From Candidatus Phytoplasma pini (GTDB lineage: Bacteria; Bacillota_I; Bacilli_A; Acholeplasmatales; Acholeplasmataceae), in contig NZ_VIAE01000004.1 of NCBI RefSeq assembly GCF_007821455.1, forward strand, positions 1 through 40,003: a stretch of DNA of 40,003 nt, read 5' to 3'. The translations under genes and the position numbers were made by a program. How positions within the stretch are numbered: position 1 is the first letter of the stretch; the number at the start of each line of letters is the position of its first letter. The notes below the pieces were generated by a model that did no database searches, had not been told where the DNA came from, and saw only the letters and a program-made list of their open reading frames with translations. This document shows positions 17,164-26,310 of the stretch, piece by piece.

Positions 17164-18858
17164 GTGTCTATAATAAAAAACGACGTTTTCCCAAATAATA
17201 ATGACATTTTTTTCTATGCTTTAGGCGGTTTAGGAGAAGTAGGGAAAAATATGTATATTTTTGAAATAGAAAAAAAAATCTTCATTGTTGATTCAGGTAT
17301 TTCTTTTACCGGAGATACTTGTTTCGGTGTTAATTATATTATTCCTAATTATGAGTACTTATTAAAAAACGAAGATAGAATTGTTGGTCTTTTTATTACT
17401 CATGGTCACGAAGATCATATTGGGGGAGTTCCTTTTTTATTAAAAAAAGTAAAAATTCCACGCATTTTTATAACAGGTATAGCTTATGATTTGATTATTA
17501 TAAAATTAATAGAACATAAATTAAATAAATATATTAATATTATGACGAAGTATTTTCATAATTCAAAATTTTCCTTCTTTAATACAGAAGTTTCTTTTAT
17601 ACGTATGAATCATTCTATTCCTGATACTTTTGGTATTGTTTTTAAACATAATAAAAATATTCTATTTTATACTAGTGATTTTAAAATTGATCATACTCCA
17701 GTCGGTTCTCTAGCTGAATACGATAAGCTATCAAATTTAGGACAACAAGGAACATTATGTTTATTTTCAGATTCTACAAATTCTCAACAAAAAGAATTTA
17801 TACAATCTGAAAATACGATCGGAATTACAATTAAACAACTTTTTTATAGAATCAAGGGAAGAATTATAATTGTTACTTTTGCTTCTAATTTTCATCGTAT
17901 TAAACAAATTATCGAAGCTAGTATTGTTACTGAAAAAAAAATAGCTATTTTCGGAAGAAGCATGGAAAAATCAATTGAAATAGGTATTAAAAATGGTTAT
18001 TTAAAAGTACCACGAGGTTCGATTATCGATAACAATGATCTAGAAAAATATAATAATTTAACTTTAATTTGTACAGGTTCTCAAGGAGAACCTTTAGCTG
18101 CTTTAAGTAGAATAGCTAACGGAATACATCGACAAATAAAATTGCATCAAAAAGATACGGTTATTTTTTCTTCTTCGCCTATTCCTGGTAATCAATATAG
18201 TATTAATAAAATTTTAGATTTGTTATTTAAAATGAATATTGATGTTATTACGCATGGTTTTTTAGTTAATACTCATGTTTCTGGTCATGCTAATCAAAAT
18301 GATTTAAAATTAATCTTAAATTTAGTAAAACCCAAATATTTTGTGCCTGTTCACGGTGAATATGTTATGTTAATGACACATAAAAAATTAGCTATAGAAT
18401 GCGGTGTCCCAACAGAAAATATTTTTCTTTTAGATAATGGTGATGTTTTATCTTTAAAAGATAATAATTTTAAAATTAAAGGAAAAATTAATGTTGGCGA
18501 TGTTTATATTGATGAATCCGGAACAGAAGATTTAGGCAATATTATTGTAAAAGAAAGAAAAATTTTAAGCGAAGAAGGTTTATTTTCTGTTATTGTCAGT
18601 ATCGATCTAAAAAAGAATAAAATTATAAGTTTACCTATGATTTTTTCTCGTGGTTTTATTTATATGAAAAGCAATAAAGAATTAATTAAAAATATTTCTT
18701 TAGAGTTAAAAAAAATAATAAATAAATATCTCATTAAGTTCCAAAAGTTCAATAAAAATTATTTAAAAAAAATTATTATTGATTTTTTAACTACAAAAAT
18801 TAATGAATTAACATTAAGAAAGCCTATCATTATTCCTATTATTTTAACTATAAATTAA
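17164..18858 (+). CDS. rnjA: Ribonuclease J (5'-3' exo- and endoribonuclease)
   Basis: 564 residues. The metallo-beta-lactamase motif is intact (THGHEDHIGG, H80/H82/D84/H85), as are TSDFKID, SDSTNS, FASNFHRI, TGSQGEP, the beta-CASP HVSGHA and PVHGEY. It degrades and matures mRNA and rRNA from the 5' end. The start is GTG at 17164, with GAAAGG about 11 bases ahead; an overlapping ATG at 17162 runs out of frame into a stop after three codons. It forms a tandem with the degenerate copy upstream, and similarity along their whole length shows an old duplication. The symbol is given by analogy; J1 or J2 identity is not proven. Confidence 0.93.
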   Translation: MSIIKNDVFPNNNDIFFYALGGLGEVGKNMYIFEIEKKIFIVDSGISFTGDTCFGVNYIIPNYEYLLKNEDRIVGLFITHGHEDHIGGVPFLLKKVKIPRIFITGIAYDLIIIKLIEHKLNKYINIMTKYFHNSKFSFFNTEVSFIRMNHSIPDTFGIVFKHNKNILFYTSDFKIDHTPVGSLAEYDKLSNLGQQGTLCLFSDSTNSQQKEFIQSENTIGITIKQLFYRIKGRIIIVTFASNFHRIKQIIEASIVTEKKIAIFGRSMEKSIEIGIKNGYLKVPRGSIIDNNDLEKYNNLTLICTGSQGEPLAALSRIANGIHRQIKLHQKDTVIFSSSPIPGNQYSINKILDLLFKMNIDVITHGFLVNTHVSGHANQNDLKLILNLVKPKYFVPVHGEYVMLMTHKKLAIECGVPTENIFLLDNGDVLSLKDNNFKIKGKINVGDVYIDESGTEDLGNIIVKERKILSEEGLFSVIVSIDLKKNKIISLPMIFSRGFIYMKSNKELIKNISLELKKIINKYLIKFQKFNKNYLKKIIIDFLTTKINELTLRKPIIIPIILTIN

Positions 18859-18861
18859 TTT

Positions 18862-18885
18862 TTTGATAAAAATCAAATTTTCTTT
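18862..18885 (+). terminator. Candidate terminator of the RNase J pair
   Basis: A short stem TTTGAT-AAAA-ATCAAA followed directly by TTTTCTTT, four bases after the stop of the second RNase J gene. Confidence 0.55.
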
Positions 18886-19119
18886 ATATAAATATCAATT
18901 TTAAAAAAAATTAAAAATTAATATTTTTTACGATAATATCTTAATTTTATTATTAATTCTTATTCTTAGTTTAATTAAAATATTTGATGTATAATATAAT
19001 TAAAATGATTTTTAATAATTAACGCTTTATAAAAGTTTTATAAAAATATTTTTGTCGAAATCGATATGTTGATATGATCGATGAACATTAATTTGAAAAT
19101 AAAAAAAAGGATTTCTGAA

Positions 19120-19479
19120 ATGATGATGGAAAAAATCAACAATAGTGTTATTTTTAATAATTTAGATATTCAAGTAAAAGTTAGATATGTTTTTAATAAA
19201 GAACAAAAAAAAGTAAAAGAATGGTTTATTTCTGATTTTTCTTTCTATGATCAAGAATCAAAACAAAAAAAATTTTTATCTCAAATAACAATTAAATTTG
19301 AACATATTGATGAAGATAATCCAGAATTTTTTTTGCAGCCAGGACAAATTATACGTATCAATGAAGGAATAATAAAATTAATTGATAATATTTCAGAAAA
19401 AAAAAATTATATTTTAATAATTGATAAATTCAAACAATTAAGCGAAAAAGAGAGAAAAGATTATCAACAAAAAAATTAA
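19120..19479 (+). CDS. Small protein of unknown function between RNase J and mutM
   Basis: 119 residues from ATG 19120, chosen because AGGA lies 8 bases ahead; an in-frame ATG at 19081 (132 aa) has no ribosome binding site. Two more ATG codons follow at once, so the start could shift by one or two residues. No signal peptide or membrane segment. The centre looks like beta strands (SQITIKFEHIDEDNPEFFLQPG, then IIRINEGIIKLI), followed by a charged helical tail. I do not recognise a family. Confidence 0.65.
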   Translation: MMMEKINNSVIFNNLDIQVKVRYVFNKEQKKVKEWFISDFSFYDQESKQKKFLSQITIKFEHIDEDNPEFFLQPGQIIRINEGIIKLIDNISEKKNYILIIDKFKQLSEKERKDYQQKN

Positions 19480-19603
19480 TTTTTATCAAAATATTTTTTA
19501 TAATGAATTTAATTTGAAATAAAAAAAATTAATGTTATAAATTAATTTTTTAAAAATGTTTTATTTTTTTTAATATTACTGATTAAAATAAAGGTTATTG
19601 AGG

Positions 19604-20416
19604 ATGCCAGAGTTACCAGAAGTAGAAGTTATTATAAGAAAACTAAGAAAAAAGATTATTAATTGTTGTGTTAAGAAAATAGATATTTTTTATAATAATA
19701 TTATAAAAAATATTGATTTTTTTTATCAAATTGTTGATAAAGTTTTTTTAGATATACAAAGAAAAGGTAAATTTTTATTATTTTTTTTAAGCGATGATTT
19801 AGTTTTGGTTGGTCATTTACGAATGGAAGGGAAAATATATTTAAATTCTCATGAAGAATGTAGATTTAGACATTTACACGAACATTTTCGTATTCATTTA
19901 GATAATGGTTTAATTTTGAGATATTATGATTTTCGTAAATTTGGTCGTTTTGCTATCTATTATCGAAAAAATTATCTTGAAGAAAGTAAATTGTATCAAT
20001 TAGCACCTGATCCTTTTGAAATATCACTAGAAATGTTTTATCAAAAAATAAAAAAAAAATCTACTTCGATTAAAACAGTTTTATTAGATCAAAAAATCAT
20101 TTCAGGTATTGGTAATATTTATGCTAGTGAAATTTTATTTTTATCTAAAATTCATCCTGAAATTTCAGTTAATACCTTAAGCAAAGAAAAAATTTTAGTT
20201 TTATTAAATAAAACTAGGGAAGTTTTAATAAAAGCAATTAATTTAGGAGGTACTTCTATTAGTAGTTTCGAGGCTCTTGGACAAAAAGGTTCTTACCAAA
20301 AAGAACTTTTAGTTTATAGAAAAGCAAATGAACCTTGTTGTTTTTGCCAAAAAAATATTCAAAAAAAGAAAATAAGCGGAAGAAGTACTTATTTTTGCAT
20401 TCAATGCCAAAAGTAA
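19604..20416 (+). CDS. mutM: Formamidopyrimidine-DNA glycosylase (Fpg/MutM)
   Basis: 270 residues from ATG 19604. This start is required because Pro2 of MPELPEVE is the catalytic nucleophile; an in-frame TTG six bases upstream is excluded. Also seen are the conserved lysine loop IQRKGKFLLF, GHLRMEGK, the ISGIGNIYASEILF helix-two-turn-helix and a C-terminal zinc finger (CCFCQK ... CIQCQK). It removes 8-oxoguanine and cleaves the abasic site. Followed by dnaB-dnaI, an order that recalls the mutM-to-dnaI region of B. subtilis with the intervening genes lost. Confidence 0.96.
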   Translation: MPELPEVEVIIRKLRKKIINCCVKKIDIFYNNIIKNIDFFYQIVDKVFLDIQRKGKFLLFFLSDDLVLVGHLRMEGKIYLNSHEECRFRHLHEHFRIHLDNGLILRYYDFRKFGRFAIYYRKNYLEESKLYQLAPDPFEISLEMFYQKIKKKSTSIKTVLLDQKIISGIGNIYASEILFLSKIHPEISVNTLSKEKILVLLNKTREVLIKAINLGGTSISSFEALGQKGSYQKELLVYRKANEPCCFCQKNIQKKKISGRSTYFCIQCQK

Positions 20417-20487
20417 AATTATTTAAAAATAAAATAAATAATTCTAAGAATAATTTTAATATAAAAAAGAAAGAGAGTTAAAATATT

Positions 20488-21699
20488 TTGAATACTTTGA
20501 ATATTTATAATGAAATTATTTTAGGCGAAGAAGAACAAAAAAATTTGATGTTATTATACAATCCTTTAATAGGGACGAATGCAATAGGATTATATTATAC
20601 TTTTTATTTTTTAAGTAAAAACAATAATTTAGTAACTGATTATAAAAGACAATTGATATTAGATATTTTAAATATAGATCAAGCAACATTTACAAAATTA
20701 AAAGAGAAACTCGAAGCTATTAGATTATTAAATACTTTCAAACATAAAGAAAAAAGTAACATTATTTATTATTTAGAAAGTCCTTTAAAATCAGCTTCTT
20801 TTTTTCAAGATCCTATTTTTAGTCATTTTTTATTAAGTGAAATCGGAGAAGAAAATTATTTTTATTTACAGCAAAAATGTTCGGATAAAAAAATATCAAA
20901 AATAAATTTTGATAATTATCATCATATTAGTAAAAAGTTTACAGATGTTTATTTTTTTCAAAAGATTAATTTTAATAATACGATATTAAAATATAATCAT
21001 TTTCACGAAAACGAAAATTATTCATCTAAAAAAAATATTTTTGAAAAATATTTTGATTACTCTCTTTTTATTAGTTCTTTACCAGAACGTTTTCAAAAAC
21101 CTTTTTTATTAAAATGGAATAATATTGATTATATTACCAAAATCGCTTATGTTTACGGGATCGATCCTAAAGAAATGGCTTCTTTATATCAAGAATATTT
21201 TCGTAATAGTGATTTAAAATTAATTAATGTACATGATTTGAAAATAATTATTAAAAGAAGATTTTTAAAAAATAATTATTCAATTAAATTAGCTTATATA
21301 AAGAACGAAGATAGCGATAATAGAGAAAAAGAAATGATTTTTTATTTAAAAAACACTTCTCCTAGTCGTATTATCGAAAATTTTATTAAAAATAAATATC
21401 TATCTGCTGATTTATGCGATATTGTAGAAAAACTTTTAAATCAATCAGAAATTGATCCAGGAGTTATCAATGCTTTAATGATGTATGTTTGTAAATTAAA
21501 AGCCAGCGAAGAAAAGTTTCCTACTAATTTCAATTATTTTAAAACTATTTTAAATTCATGGACACAAAAAGGGATCATTTCTACCGAAACAGCTTATGAT
21601 TTTTTAGTTGAAGATCGAAAAAATACAAATAATTTTAGAAAAAAAAATAATCGCCCTAAGTGGTTAGATGATATTGATAAAGAATTAGGCATTTCATAA
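20488..21699 (+). CDS. dnaB: Replication initiation/membrane attachment protein DnaB (Firmicutes type)
   Basis: 403 residues with a TTG start at 20488 and AAAGAGAG about 11-14 bases upstream. This is the Bacillus DnaB helicase co-loader, not the replicative helicase. The call rests on the N-terminal LMLLYNPLIGTNAIGLYYTFY, the second domain, the C-terminal region (INALMMYVCKLKASEEKFPTNFNYFKTILNSW), and dnaI lying 26 bases downstream. DnaB, DnaD and DnaI load the helicase at oriC and at stalled forks. Confidence 0.88.
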   Translation: MNTLNIYNEIILGEEEQKNLMLLYNPLIGTNAIGLYYTFYFLSKNNNLVTDYKRQLILDILNIDQATFTKLKEKLEAIRLLNTFKHKEKSNIIYYLESPLKSASFFQDPIFSHFLLSEIGEENYFYLQQKCSDKKISKINFDNYHHISKKFTDVYFFQKINFNNTILKYNHFHENENYSSKKNIFEKYFDYSLFISSLPERFQKPFLLKWNNIDYITKIAYVYGIDPKEMASLYQEYFRNSDLKLINVHDLKIIIKRRFLKNNYSIKLAYIKNEDSDNREKEMIFYLKNTSPSRIIENFIKNKYLSADLCDIVEKLLNQSEIDPGVINALMMYVCKLKASEEKFPTNFNYFKTILNSWTQKGIISTETAYDFLVEDRKNTNNFRKKNNRPKWLDDIDKELGIS

Positions 21700-21725
21700 A
21701 TAATAATTAAAAAAAGGATATTTAT

Positions 21726-22550
21726 ATGATTGATTTATCTGAAAAAAAAATGTTAGAACAAATGCGAGAATATATCAATCAATTTGAAGAAACTAAAAAT
21801 TTAAAAATTGATGATAAGGATGTTCTTGTTGTTTATAATTATTTACAAAATAAATCAAAAAACAATATCTTTTGTTATCAAATGGTTTTAAAAACAACTC
21901 CTTATATTCATGTTGTTTTAAAAGAAACACTACAAACAAAAAAAATGTATTTTGAAAATGATTTGAAATCAATAAATAATTTATTTTATCAAGAATTAAA
22001 ATTAGATAATTTTACCATTACAAAATTCAAAAACCAGATTAATAATAATAATCAAGCGCAAACAGAAGTTTTAAAAAAAAGTCAACAAATTATTAAATCT
22101 TTTTCTAAATCTAAAAAAGGTTTTTATTTATATGGTATATTTCATACAGGTAAAACTTTTCTTTTAAAGGCATTAGCTAAAGAATTAATACAACAAAAGA
22201 TTTCTGTTTTATTACTTTTTATGCCTGATTTAACAAGACAATTTAAGAATAATTGGTCTTATAATGATAATTTAGAATATAAATTAAATTATTTAAAAAA
22301 AATTTCTTGTTTGATTTTAGATGATTTAGGTGCAGAAAATATGAGTACTTTTTTTAGAGATGAAATTTTTTTTCCTTTTTTAAAATATCGTTACGAAAAC
22401 AAATTACTTACTTTTTTTAGTAGTAATTTAAGTTTAAAAGATTTAAAGAATCGTTTTAATTCATTTCAAGATTTTGATAGCGGCACTAAAGCTTCTAAGA
22501 TTATTCATACCATTAAACAATTAACTGATATATATGAATTTTTTAGATAA
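21726..22550 (+). CDS. dnaI: Primosomal protein DnaI (helicase loader ATPase)
   Basis: 274 residues, AAAAGGA ahead of the ATG. AAA+ module with Walker A GIFHTGKT (137-144) and Walker B CLILDDLGAE (about 195-204), followed by FFSSNLSLKDL, typical of DnaC/DnaI loaders. The N-terminal 100 residues are a DnaI-like helicase-binding domain, though the usual zinc-binding Cys/His set is not evident. Loads the replicative helicase with DnaB. Confidence 0.93.
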   Translation: MIDLSEKKMLEQMREYINQFEETKNLKIDDKDVLVVYNYLQNKSKNNIFCYQMVLKTTPYIHVVLKETLQTKKMYFENDLKSINNLFYQELKLDNFTITKFKNQINNNNQAQTEVLKKSQQIIKSFSKSKKGFYLYGIFHTGKTFLLKALAKELIQQKISVLLLFMPDLTRQFKNNWSYNDNLEYKLNYLKKISCLILDDLGAENMSTFFRDEIFFPFLKYRYENKLLTFFSSNLSLKDLKNRFNSFQDFDSGTKASKIIHTIKQLTDIYEFFR

Positions 22551-23141
22551 TATAGTTTGATTTTAGATAAAAATATATTTTTAATTATATTAAATATAAT
22601 TTAAATTTTTTTTTTATTATTAAAAATAAAAAAATATATAGAAACCTATAGTAATAAGAATTGCCTCAATAGCAAATCGATATCGATATGAAAAATAAAA
22701 ATAATCAACAAAAAATTAAGTAATATTTTAACAATTAAGACTCTCCAACAAGAGTTTTTTTAATACCGAAAAAAGATAAATAATAAAAAATATCAACAAA
22801 AAAATTAATAAAATAAAAAAAAGAAAACTAAAAAAAAACAAATAAAAAATCAAATAAGCAATAAAATTACTTAGAAATAGACTTAAATTATTATATATTT
22901 AATCGAAAATAAAAATCAAAATTGTAATAATTTACAAAAAAAATTTCAAAATAATTAAAAAAAAAGAATACCAAAATTAATATTTTTATATAAATTTTAA
23001 TTAAATCATTTTTTTATGTCTTTTTTAATAATTTTTTTTATAAAAGATATTTTATTAAAATATAAAAAAATAATAGAAAAAATTATATGATATTTTTTTT
23101 AAAATTATTAAATTTATTTAATTATGAGCAAAAATAAATTT
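22551..23141. other. Intergenic region after dnaI
   Basis: About 590 bases of A/T-rich DNA without a supported gene. It contains a 12-bp palindrome ATCGATATCGAT (22676-22687) in a short stretch richer in G+C (AGAATTGCCTCAATAGC just before it), and a small terminator-like hairpin at 22740-22762. The stretch could be a decayed RNA or gene remnant; I could not fold it into a tRNA. Confidence 0.45.
22740..22762 (+). terminator. Candidate terminator hairpin
   Basis: ACTCT-CCAACA-AGAGT followed by a T tract. It lies 190 bases after dnaI on the plus strand and may end the mutM-dnaB-dnaI transcript or a small RNA in the gap. Confidence 0.5.
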
Positions 23142-23678
23142 TCAATTAAATTTAGATTTCCAATTTGGCATTATTTCATTTAATAAATATGTTATTGCAT
23201 GAAAAAAACAGTATCCATCCCCTAAGGTATCATTCGGTTTATTAATAAAAAAATGATCATTACTATTTTTCAATTCTAAATTAATAATTTCGTTTTTAAA
23301 TGAGAAAAAAGAAGTATAACAATCTATTTTATTCACTTTTAAATTTATTTTTTTCTCTAATTTTTGAGATAAAAAATCTATAGTGGAATAAATTAATAGA
23401 GTACTTGCTGTTGATAAATTATTATTGAAAACTTTGTCTCTAAATGTTTCCGGATCTGCTTCATAAATTCTTTCATAATGTTTTTTTAATTCTATATCTT
23501 CCGTTTGATTCATTCCTTTGTCAAAATTTTCTAATCCTAATATTGCTAATTTGTGAATAAATTCTAATTCTGTTTTTTCATTATTTGTTGAAGATTTTTG
23601 TTTTTCTATCACTAGATAAATAAAAATCAAAATTATAAAAAACTTTAAAATAAAAATTATGATATATTTTTTTTTCAT
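23142..23678 (-). CDS. Membrane-anchored protein ending in a truncated OTU-type cysteine protease motif
   Basis: 178 residues: a basic start, one strong hydrophobic segment (about 5-23), about 120 residues of mixed helix, then FINKPNDTLGDGYCFFHAI with Cys157. The segment GDGxCxFHAI is the catalytic-cysteine box of OTU deubiquitinases (family pattern GDGNCLFRA). OTU domains need roughly another 80-120 residues, including the catalytic His, but the ORF stops 21 residues later at TGA and the DNA beyond is non-coding in all three frames. It is thus a 3'-truncated gene, or a split domain completed elsewhere. If once active, it could have acted on host ubiquitin, which bacteria lack. No Shine-Dalgarno sequence is visible. 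Confidence 0.65.
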   Translation of the reverse strand: MKKKYIIIFILKFFIILIFIYLVIEKQKSSTNNEKTELEFIHKLAILGLENFDKGMNQTEDIELKKHYERIYEADPETFRDKVFNNNLSTASTLLIYSTIDFLSQKLEKKINLKVNKIDCYTSFFSFKNEIINLELKNSNDHFFINKPNDTLGDGYCFFHAITYLLNEIMPNWKSKFN

Positions 23679-23869
23679 TTTTTAACTATTTTTTCATTTA
23701 ATTACATAAATCAAAATTAAACTCATTACACTTTCGATATTACTAACGTTAAATTTTAAAATTATTTTTTATTTATAAAAAATATAAATAAACCAACATT
23801 TATTATTTAAAATAAAATTTTTTTTATCAAAACAAGAGAAATAATTTTTTTATACAAAAAATTACATAT

Positions 23870-24120
23870 AACTTATTTTCTCTCGAACTGCTATATTTTG
23901 AATTATAGTTAGTTTTATTTCTCGAGTATTTATTATTATTTTTGGAGAAAACCACACTCTTTTTACTTTTTTTACGATATTTCTACTTGTTTTATCTTGC
24001 TAATTAACTTATTTTTTTGAATCTTTGATATTTCGTATTTTTTAATTTGTTTCCTTATCAGTTTCTGCTACTTTTTATTTTGTTATTGCTAATTAATTTA
24101 TCATTAAAGAACGAATATTA
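23870..24120 (-). pseudogene. Possible decayed coding region
   Basis: Read on the minus strand, one frame gives fragments such as KIRNIKDSKK, QDKTSRNIVKKVKRVWFSPK and IIINTREIKLTIIQ, interrupted by several stops, with a final open run of more than 40 codons. Base composition is less extreme than in the flanks. I do not recognise the ancestor, and the boundaries are approximate. Confidence 0.3.
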
Positions 24121-24172
24121 TTTTCTCTTTCGATTTATGAAAGCCATATAAAATTGAAAAAGTAATTAAAAG

Positions 24173-24205
24173 ACCAAGTTGTCTGAATAAACAACTTGGT
24201 TTAAC
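24173..24205 (-). terminator. Terminator of the 24229-25767 gene
   Basis: CCAAGTTGT and ACAACTTGG pair around an eight-base loop. On the minus strand the stem is followed by TCTTTTAATT; on the plus strand by TTTAACTTTTTT, so it may act both ways. It starts about 25 bases after the stop codon. Confidence 0.8.
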
Positions 24206-24228
24206 TTTTTTAAATCGAAATTAAAAAT

Positions 24229-25767
24229 TTATTCTTTTTCTATTATAAATTTATCAGAAGAATAAATATCTTGTTGAAAAATGATATATTCTACCATATT
24301 TTTTGTAACATTGTCTGAATCTCTTTGATATCCAGAAACATATTCTTTTCCATCGTAAAAGTTTCTTCTACCGATTATTTCATCATTTTTAGACAATAAA
24401 ACATTTTCATCTATAATTGAATTATATTTGAAATTCTTGGATGATTTAATTATAATTGGTATTTGATCATTGAAAAATTTTTGTCCGTCAAACCCATATA
24501 TGTGTTTTCCTACTTGAAGAATATAAAAAAACCAACCGTTTTTTCCGTTTTCTTTGGCTTTTATATAAATATCCTTCGGATAATATTTTTTATTTTTTTC
24601 AAAAAGTTTAATTCCTGAAGGAATTCTTTTTTTATAAAAAATATAAGCTTCTTCTATTATATCATTATTTTTTAATAAATCTTCTAATGAGTATTGAAAA
24701 TTTTCTATTGATGGCATTCCTTTATTTTCAAAATATTTAAAGTAAACACCAAAAAGTGATTCTGAAGGATTTTTGATGTACCATTCGATATTTGAATCTT
24801 CAGGAATGTTATTTTTATTAAAACTTGGATTCACAATATTTATGTTTTTTGGATAAATATTTTTTTGATTTAAAATTTTTTTCATTTCTTCTAAATTTTC
24901 AACTTGATATTCATTTTTTTGAATTTCATTTTGTTTTTTATTTTTTAATTTAAAGACATAAATATTTTTAGCTCCATTATGTCTTTGATAAAATTCCGTA
25001 TTTGTTCTTTCTTTATTGTTATTATTAATAAATCTAATTCCATCATCATAATAAATTGCTGTTGGTTTCATTTCTTCTATTGCGAATTTTCCTAATGGTT
25101 CCACAATTCCTTTATTTATTGATGGATTATAACAATTTAAATGAATTTGTTCGAGTGATAAAAAAATTTTTTGTTTTTCTAAATATTCTTTGATAAATTG
25201 TTTTTTATCTTTGTTAAAAGGTAAATCGGTTATAACGTGGTGAATTGATATATCAAAAGTATTACTTTTTTCTATATCCCAAAAAACAAAAATATTTTCA
25301 AAAGATCTTTTTTCTTCTAATAAATCTTGTAAAGTATATTTATCATCTTTTCTCAGATATTGAGAATGTAAAGAATTTTTGTTCGGCTTTAAATGCACAT
25401 ATAAAAGACCATCAGAATTATTTTTTAAATTAAAATAATGTTTATTATTTTCATAATCGTTAAAAAAAGGTTTCTTCTTGTCTATACTTGTAATTGTATC
25501 TTTAATATTTAAATTATGTAAAATTAAATTTATTTCTTTTTCGTCTTTAACAAAAAAATCATATCGAAATTTTTCAACTTGAGTTTCTTTTTTGAGATGA
25601 TTTACACTAAAAGATGAAATTTGAGATGATCGATTCTTTGGTTTTACTTGTTTACTTTCTTTCTTTTTTTCAGAAGATGAAAGAAGAACAAATGTTATCG
25701 ATAAAAATAAAATTATAATCAAAAATATTGCTATTTTGAAAATATTTTTTGTAAAATTTTTTTTCAT
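24229..25767 (-). CDS. Membrane-anchored protein with three units of an unrecognised repeated domain
   Basis: 512 residues with an N-terminal hydrophobic segment (about 10-31) and a hydrophilic body. The body repeats one pattern: unit 1 (about 78-167: DGLLYVHLK ... YTLQDLLEE ... ENIFVFWD), a weaker unit 2 (about 189-275: NPSINKG ... NIYVFK) and unit 3 (about 293-381: NPSESLFGVYFK ... YSLEDLLKN ... EEAYIFY). The neighbouring 26311-26874 protein has one copy. The last 130 residues are different (GWFFYILQVGKHIYGFDGQ). No known family is recognised. The ATG directly follows a run of 15 A with no ribosome binding site. Topology suggests the body lies outside the cell; a host-interaction role is inference. 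Confidence 0.75.
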   Translation of the reverse strand: MKKNFTKNIFKIAIFLIIILFLSITFVLLSSSEKKKESKQVKPKNRSSQISSFSVNHLKKETQVEKFRYDFFVKDEKEINLILHNLNIKDTITSIDKKKPFFNDYENNKHYFNLKNNSDGLLYVHLKPNKNSLHSQYLRKDDKYTLQDLLEEKRSFENIFVFWDIEKSNTFDISIHHVITDLPFNKDKKQFIKEYLEKQKIFLSLEQIHLNCYNPSINKGIVEPLGKFAIEEMKPTAIYYDDGIRFINNNNKERTNTEFYQRHNGAKNIYVFKLKNKKQNEIQKNEYQVENLEEMKKILNQKNIYPKNINIVNPSFNKNNIPEDSNIEWYIKNPSESLFGVYFKYFENKGMPSIENFQYSLEDLLKNNDIIEEAYIFYKKRIPSGIKLFEKNKKYYPKDIYIKAKENGKNGWFFYILQVGKHIYGFDGQKFFNDQIPIIIKSSKNFKYNSIIDENVLLSKNDEIIGRRNFYDGKEYVSGYQRDSDNVTKNMVEYIIFQQDIYSSDKFIIEKE

Positions 25768-25782
25768 TTTTTTTTTTTTTTT
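25768..25782 (-). repeat. Poly(A) tract immediately before a start codon
   Basis: Fifteen consecutive T on the plus strand (A in the mRNA sense) adjoin the ATG of the repeated-domain gene. It occupies the place where a Shine-Dalgarno sequence would be and is prone to slippage. Confidence 0.9.
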
Positions 25783-25951
25783 CTAAAATTTAGTAATTTT
25801 TGTGAAAATATGTCAATAATTTGTACTTTTTTTAAATATTAAAAATAAATATTAAATTTTTATTTTTAACAGTACATAATATATTTTAAATTATACAATT
25901 TCAAAAAAAACATAAAAATAAATTGAACATTAAAGTTCAAATTGTAATTAA

Positions 25952-25978
25952 AAAAGACTAACTCAAAAGTTAGTCTTG
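25952..25978 (-). terminator. Terminator hairpin (minus strand)
   Basis: AAGACTAACT and AGTTAGTCTT form a perfect 10-bp stem with a 4-base loop; on the minus strand it is followed by TTTTAATT. It lies about 330 bases downstream of the 26311-26874 gene and probably ends that transcript. Confidence 0.85.
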
Positions 25979-26310
25979 GATGTGAAAAAAAGATGTTTGT
26001 ATCGTGAGATTATTAATTTAAATTGAAAAAATTATACATTAATAAAAGAAATCAAATATTTTTATCACTTTTGATTTTATTTTCAATTTTGCTGATATGT
26101 TTGTTTAATTAAAAAATACAATAAAAAAGGTAAATTAATCAAAATAAACATCTACAAAAACAATGGTAAAATAATTAATTTCATTAATGGATATAATAAA
26201 TTTTAATTGGTTAAAAAAGCAAGAAGGAAAATATGAAACAATAAATTGTAAAATTTTTAAAAATAGATTAAAAAAAGACCTACTTTCCTTGATAAAGATG
26301 TGAACTAATG

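Larger units (their letters stand above)
25768..26310. other. Intergenic region between the two repeated-domain genes
   Basis: About 540 bases. It holds the poly(A) tract, a strong terminator at 25957-25978 and otherwise degenerate A/T-rich DNA. A 38-codon plus-strand stretch at 26187-26303 (MDIINFNWLKKQ...) has no ribosome binding site and is not called. Confidence 0.5.

Noticed and set aside
25245-25433. 62-aa plus-strand ORF opposite the repeated-domain gene
   Set aside because: Antisense shadow without translation signals.
26187-26303. 38-codon plus-strand ORF (MDIINFNWLKKQ...)
   Set aside because: No ribosome binding site and no recognisable product; at most a remnant.
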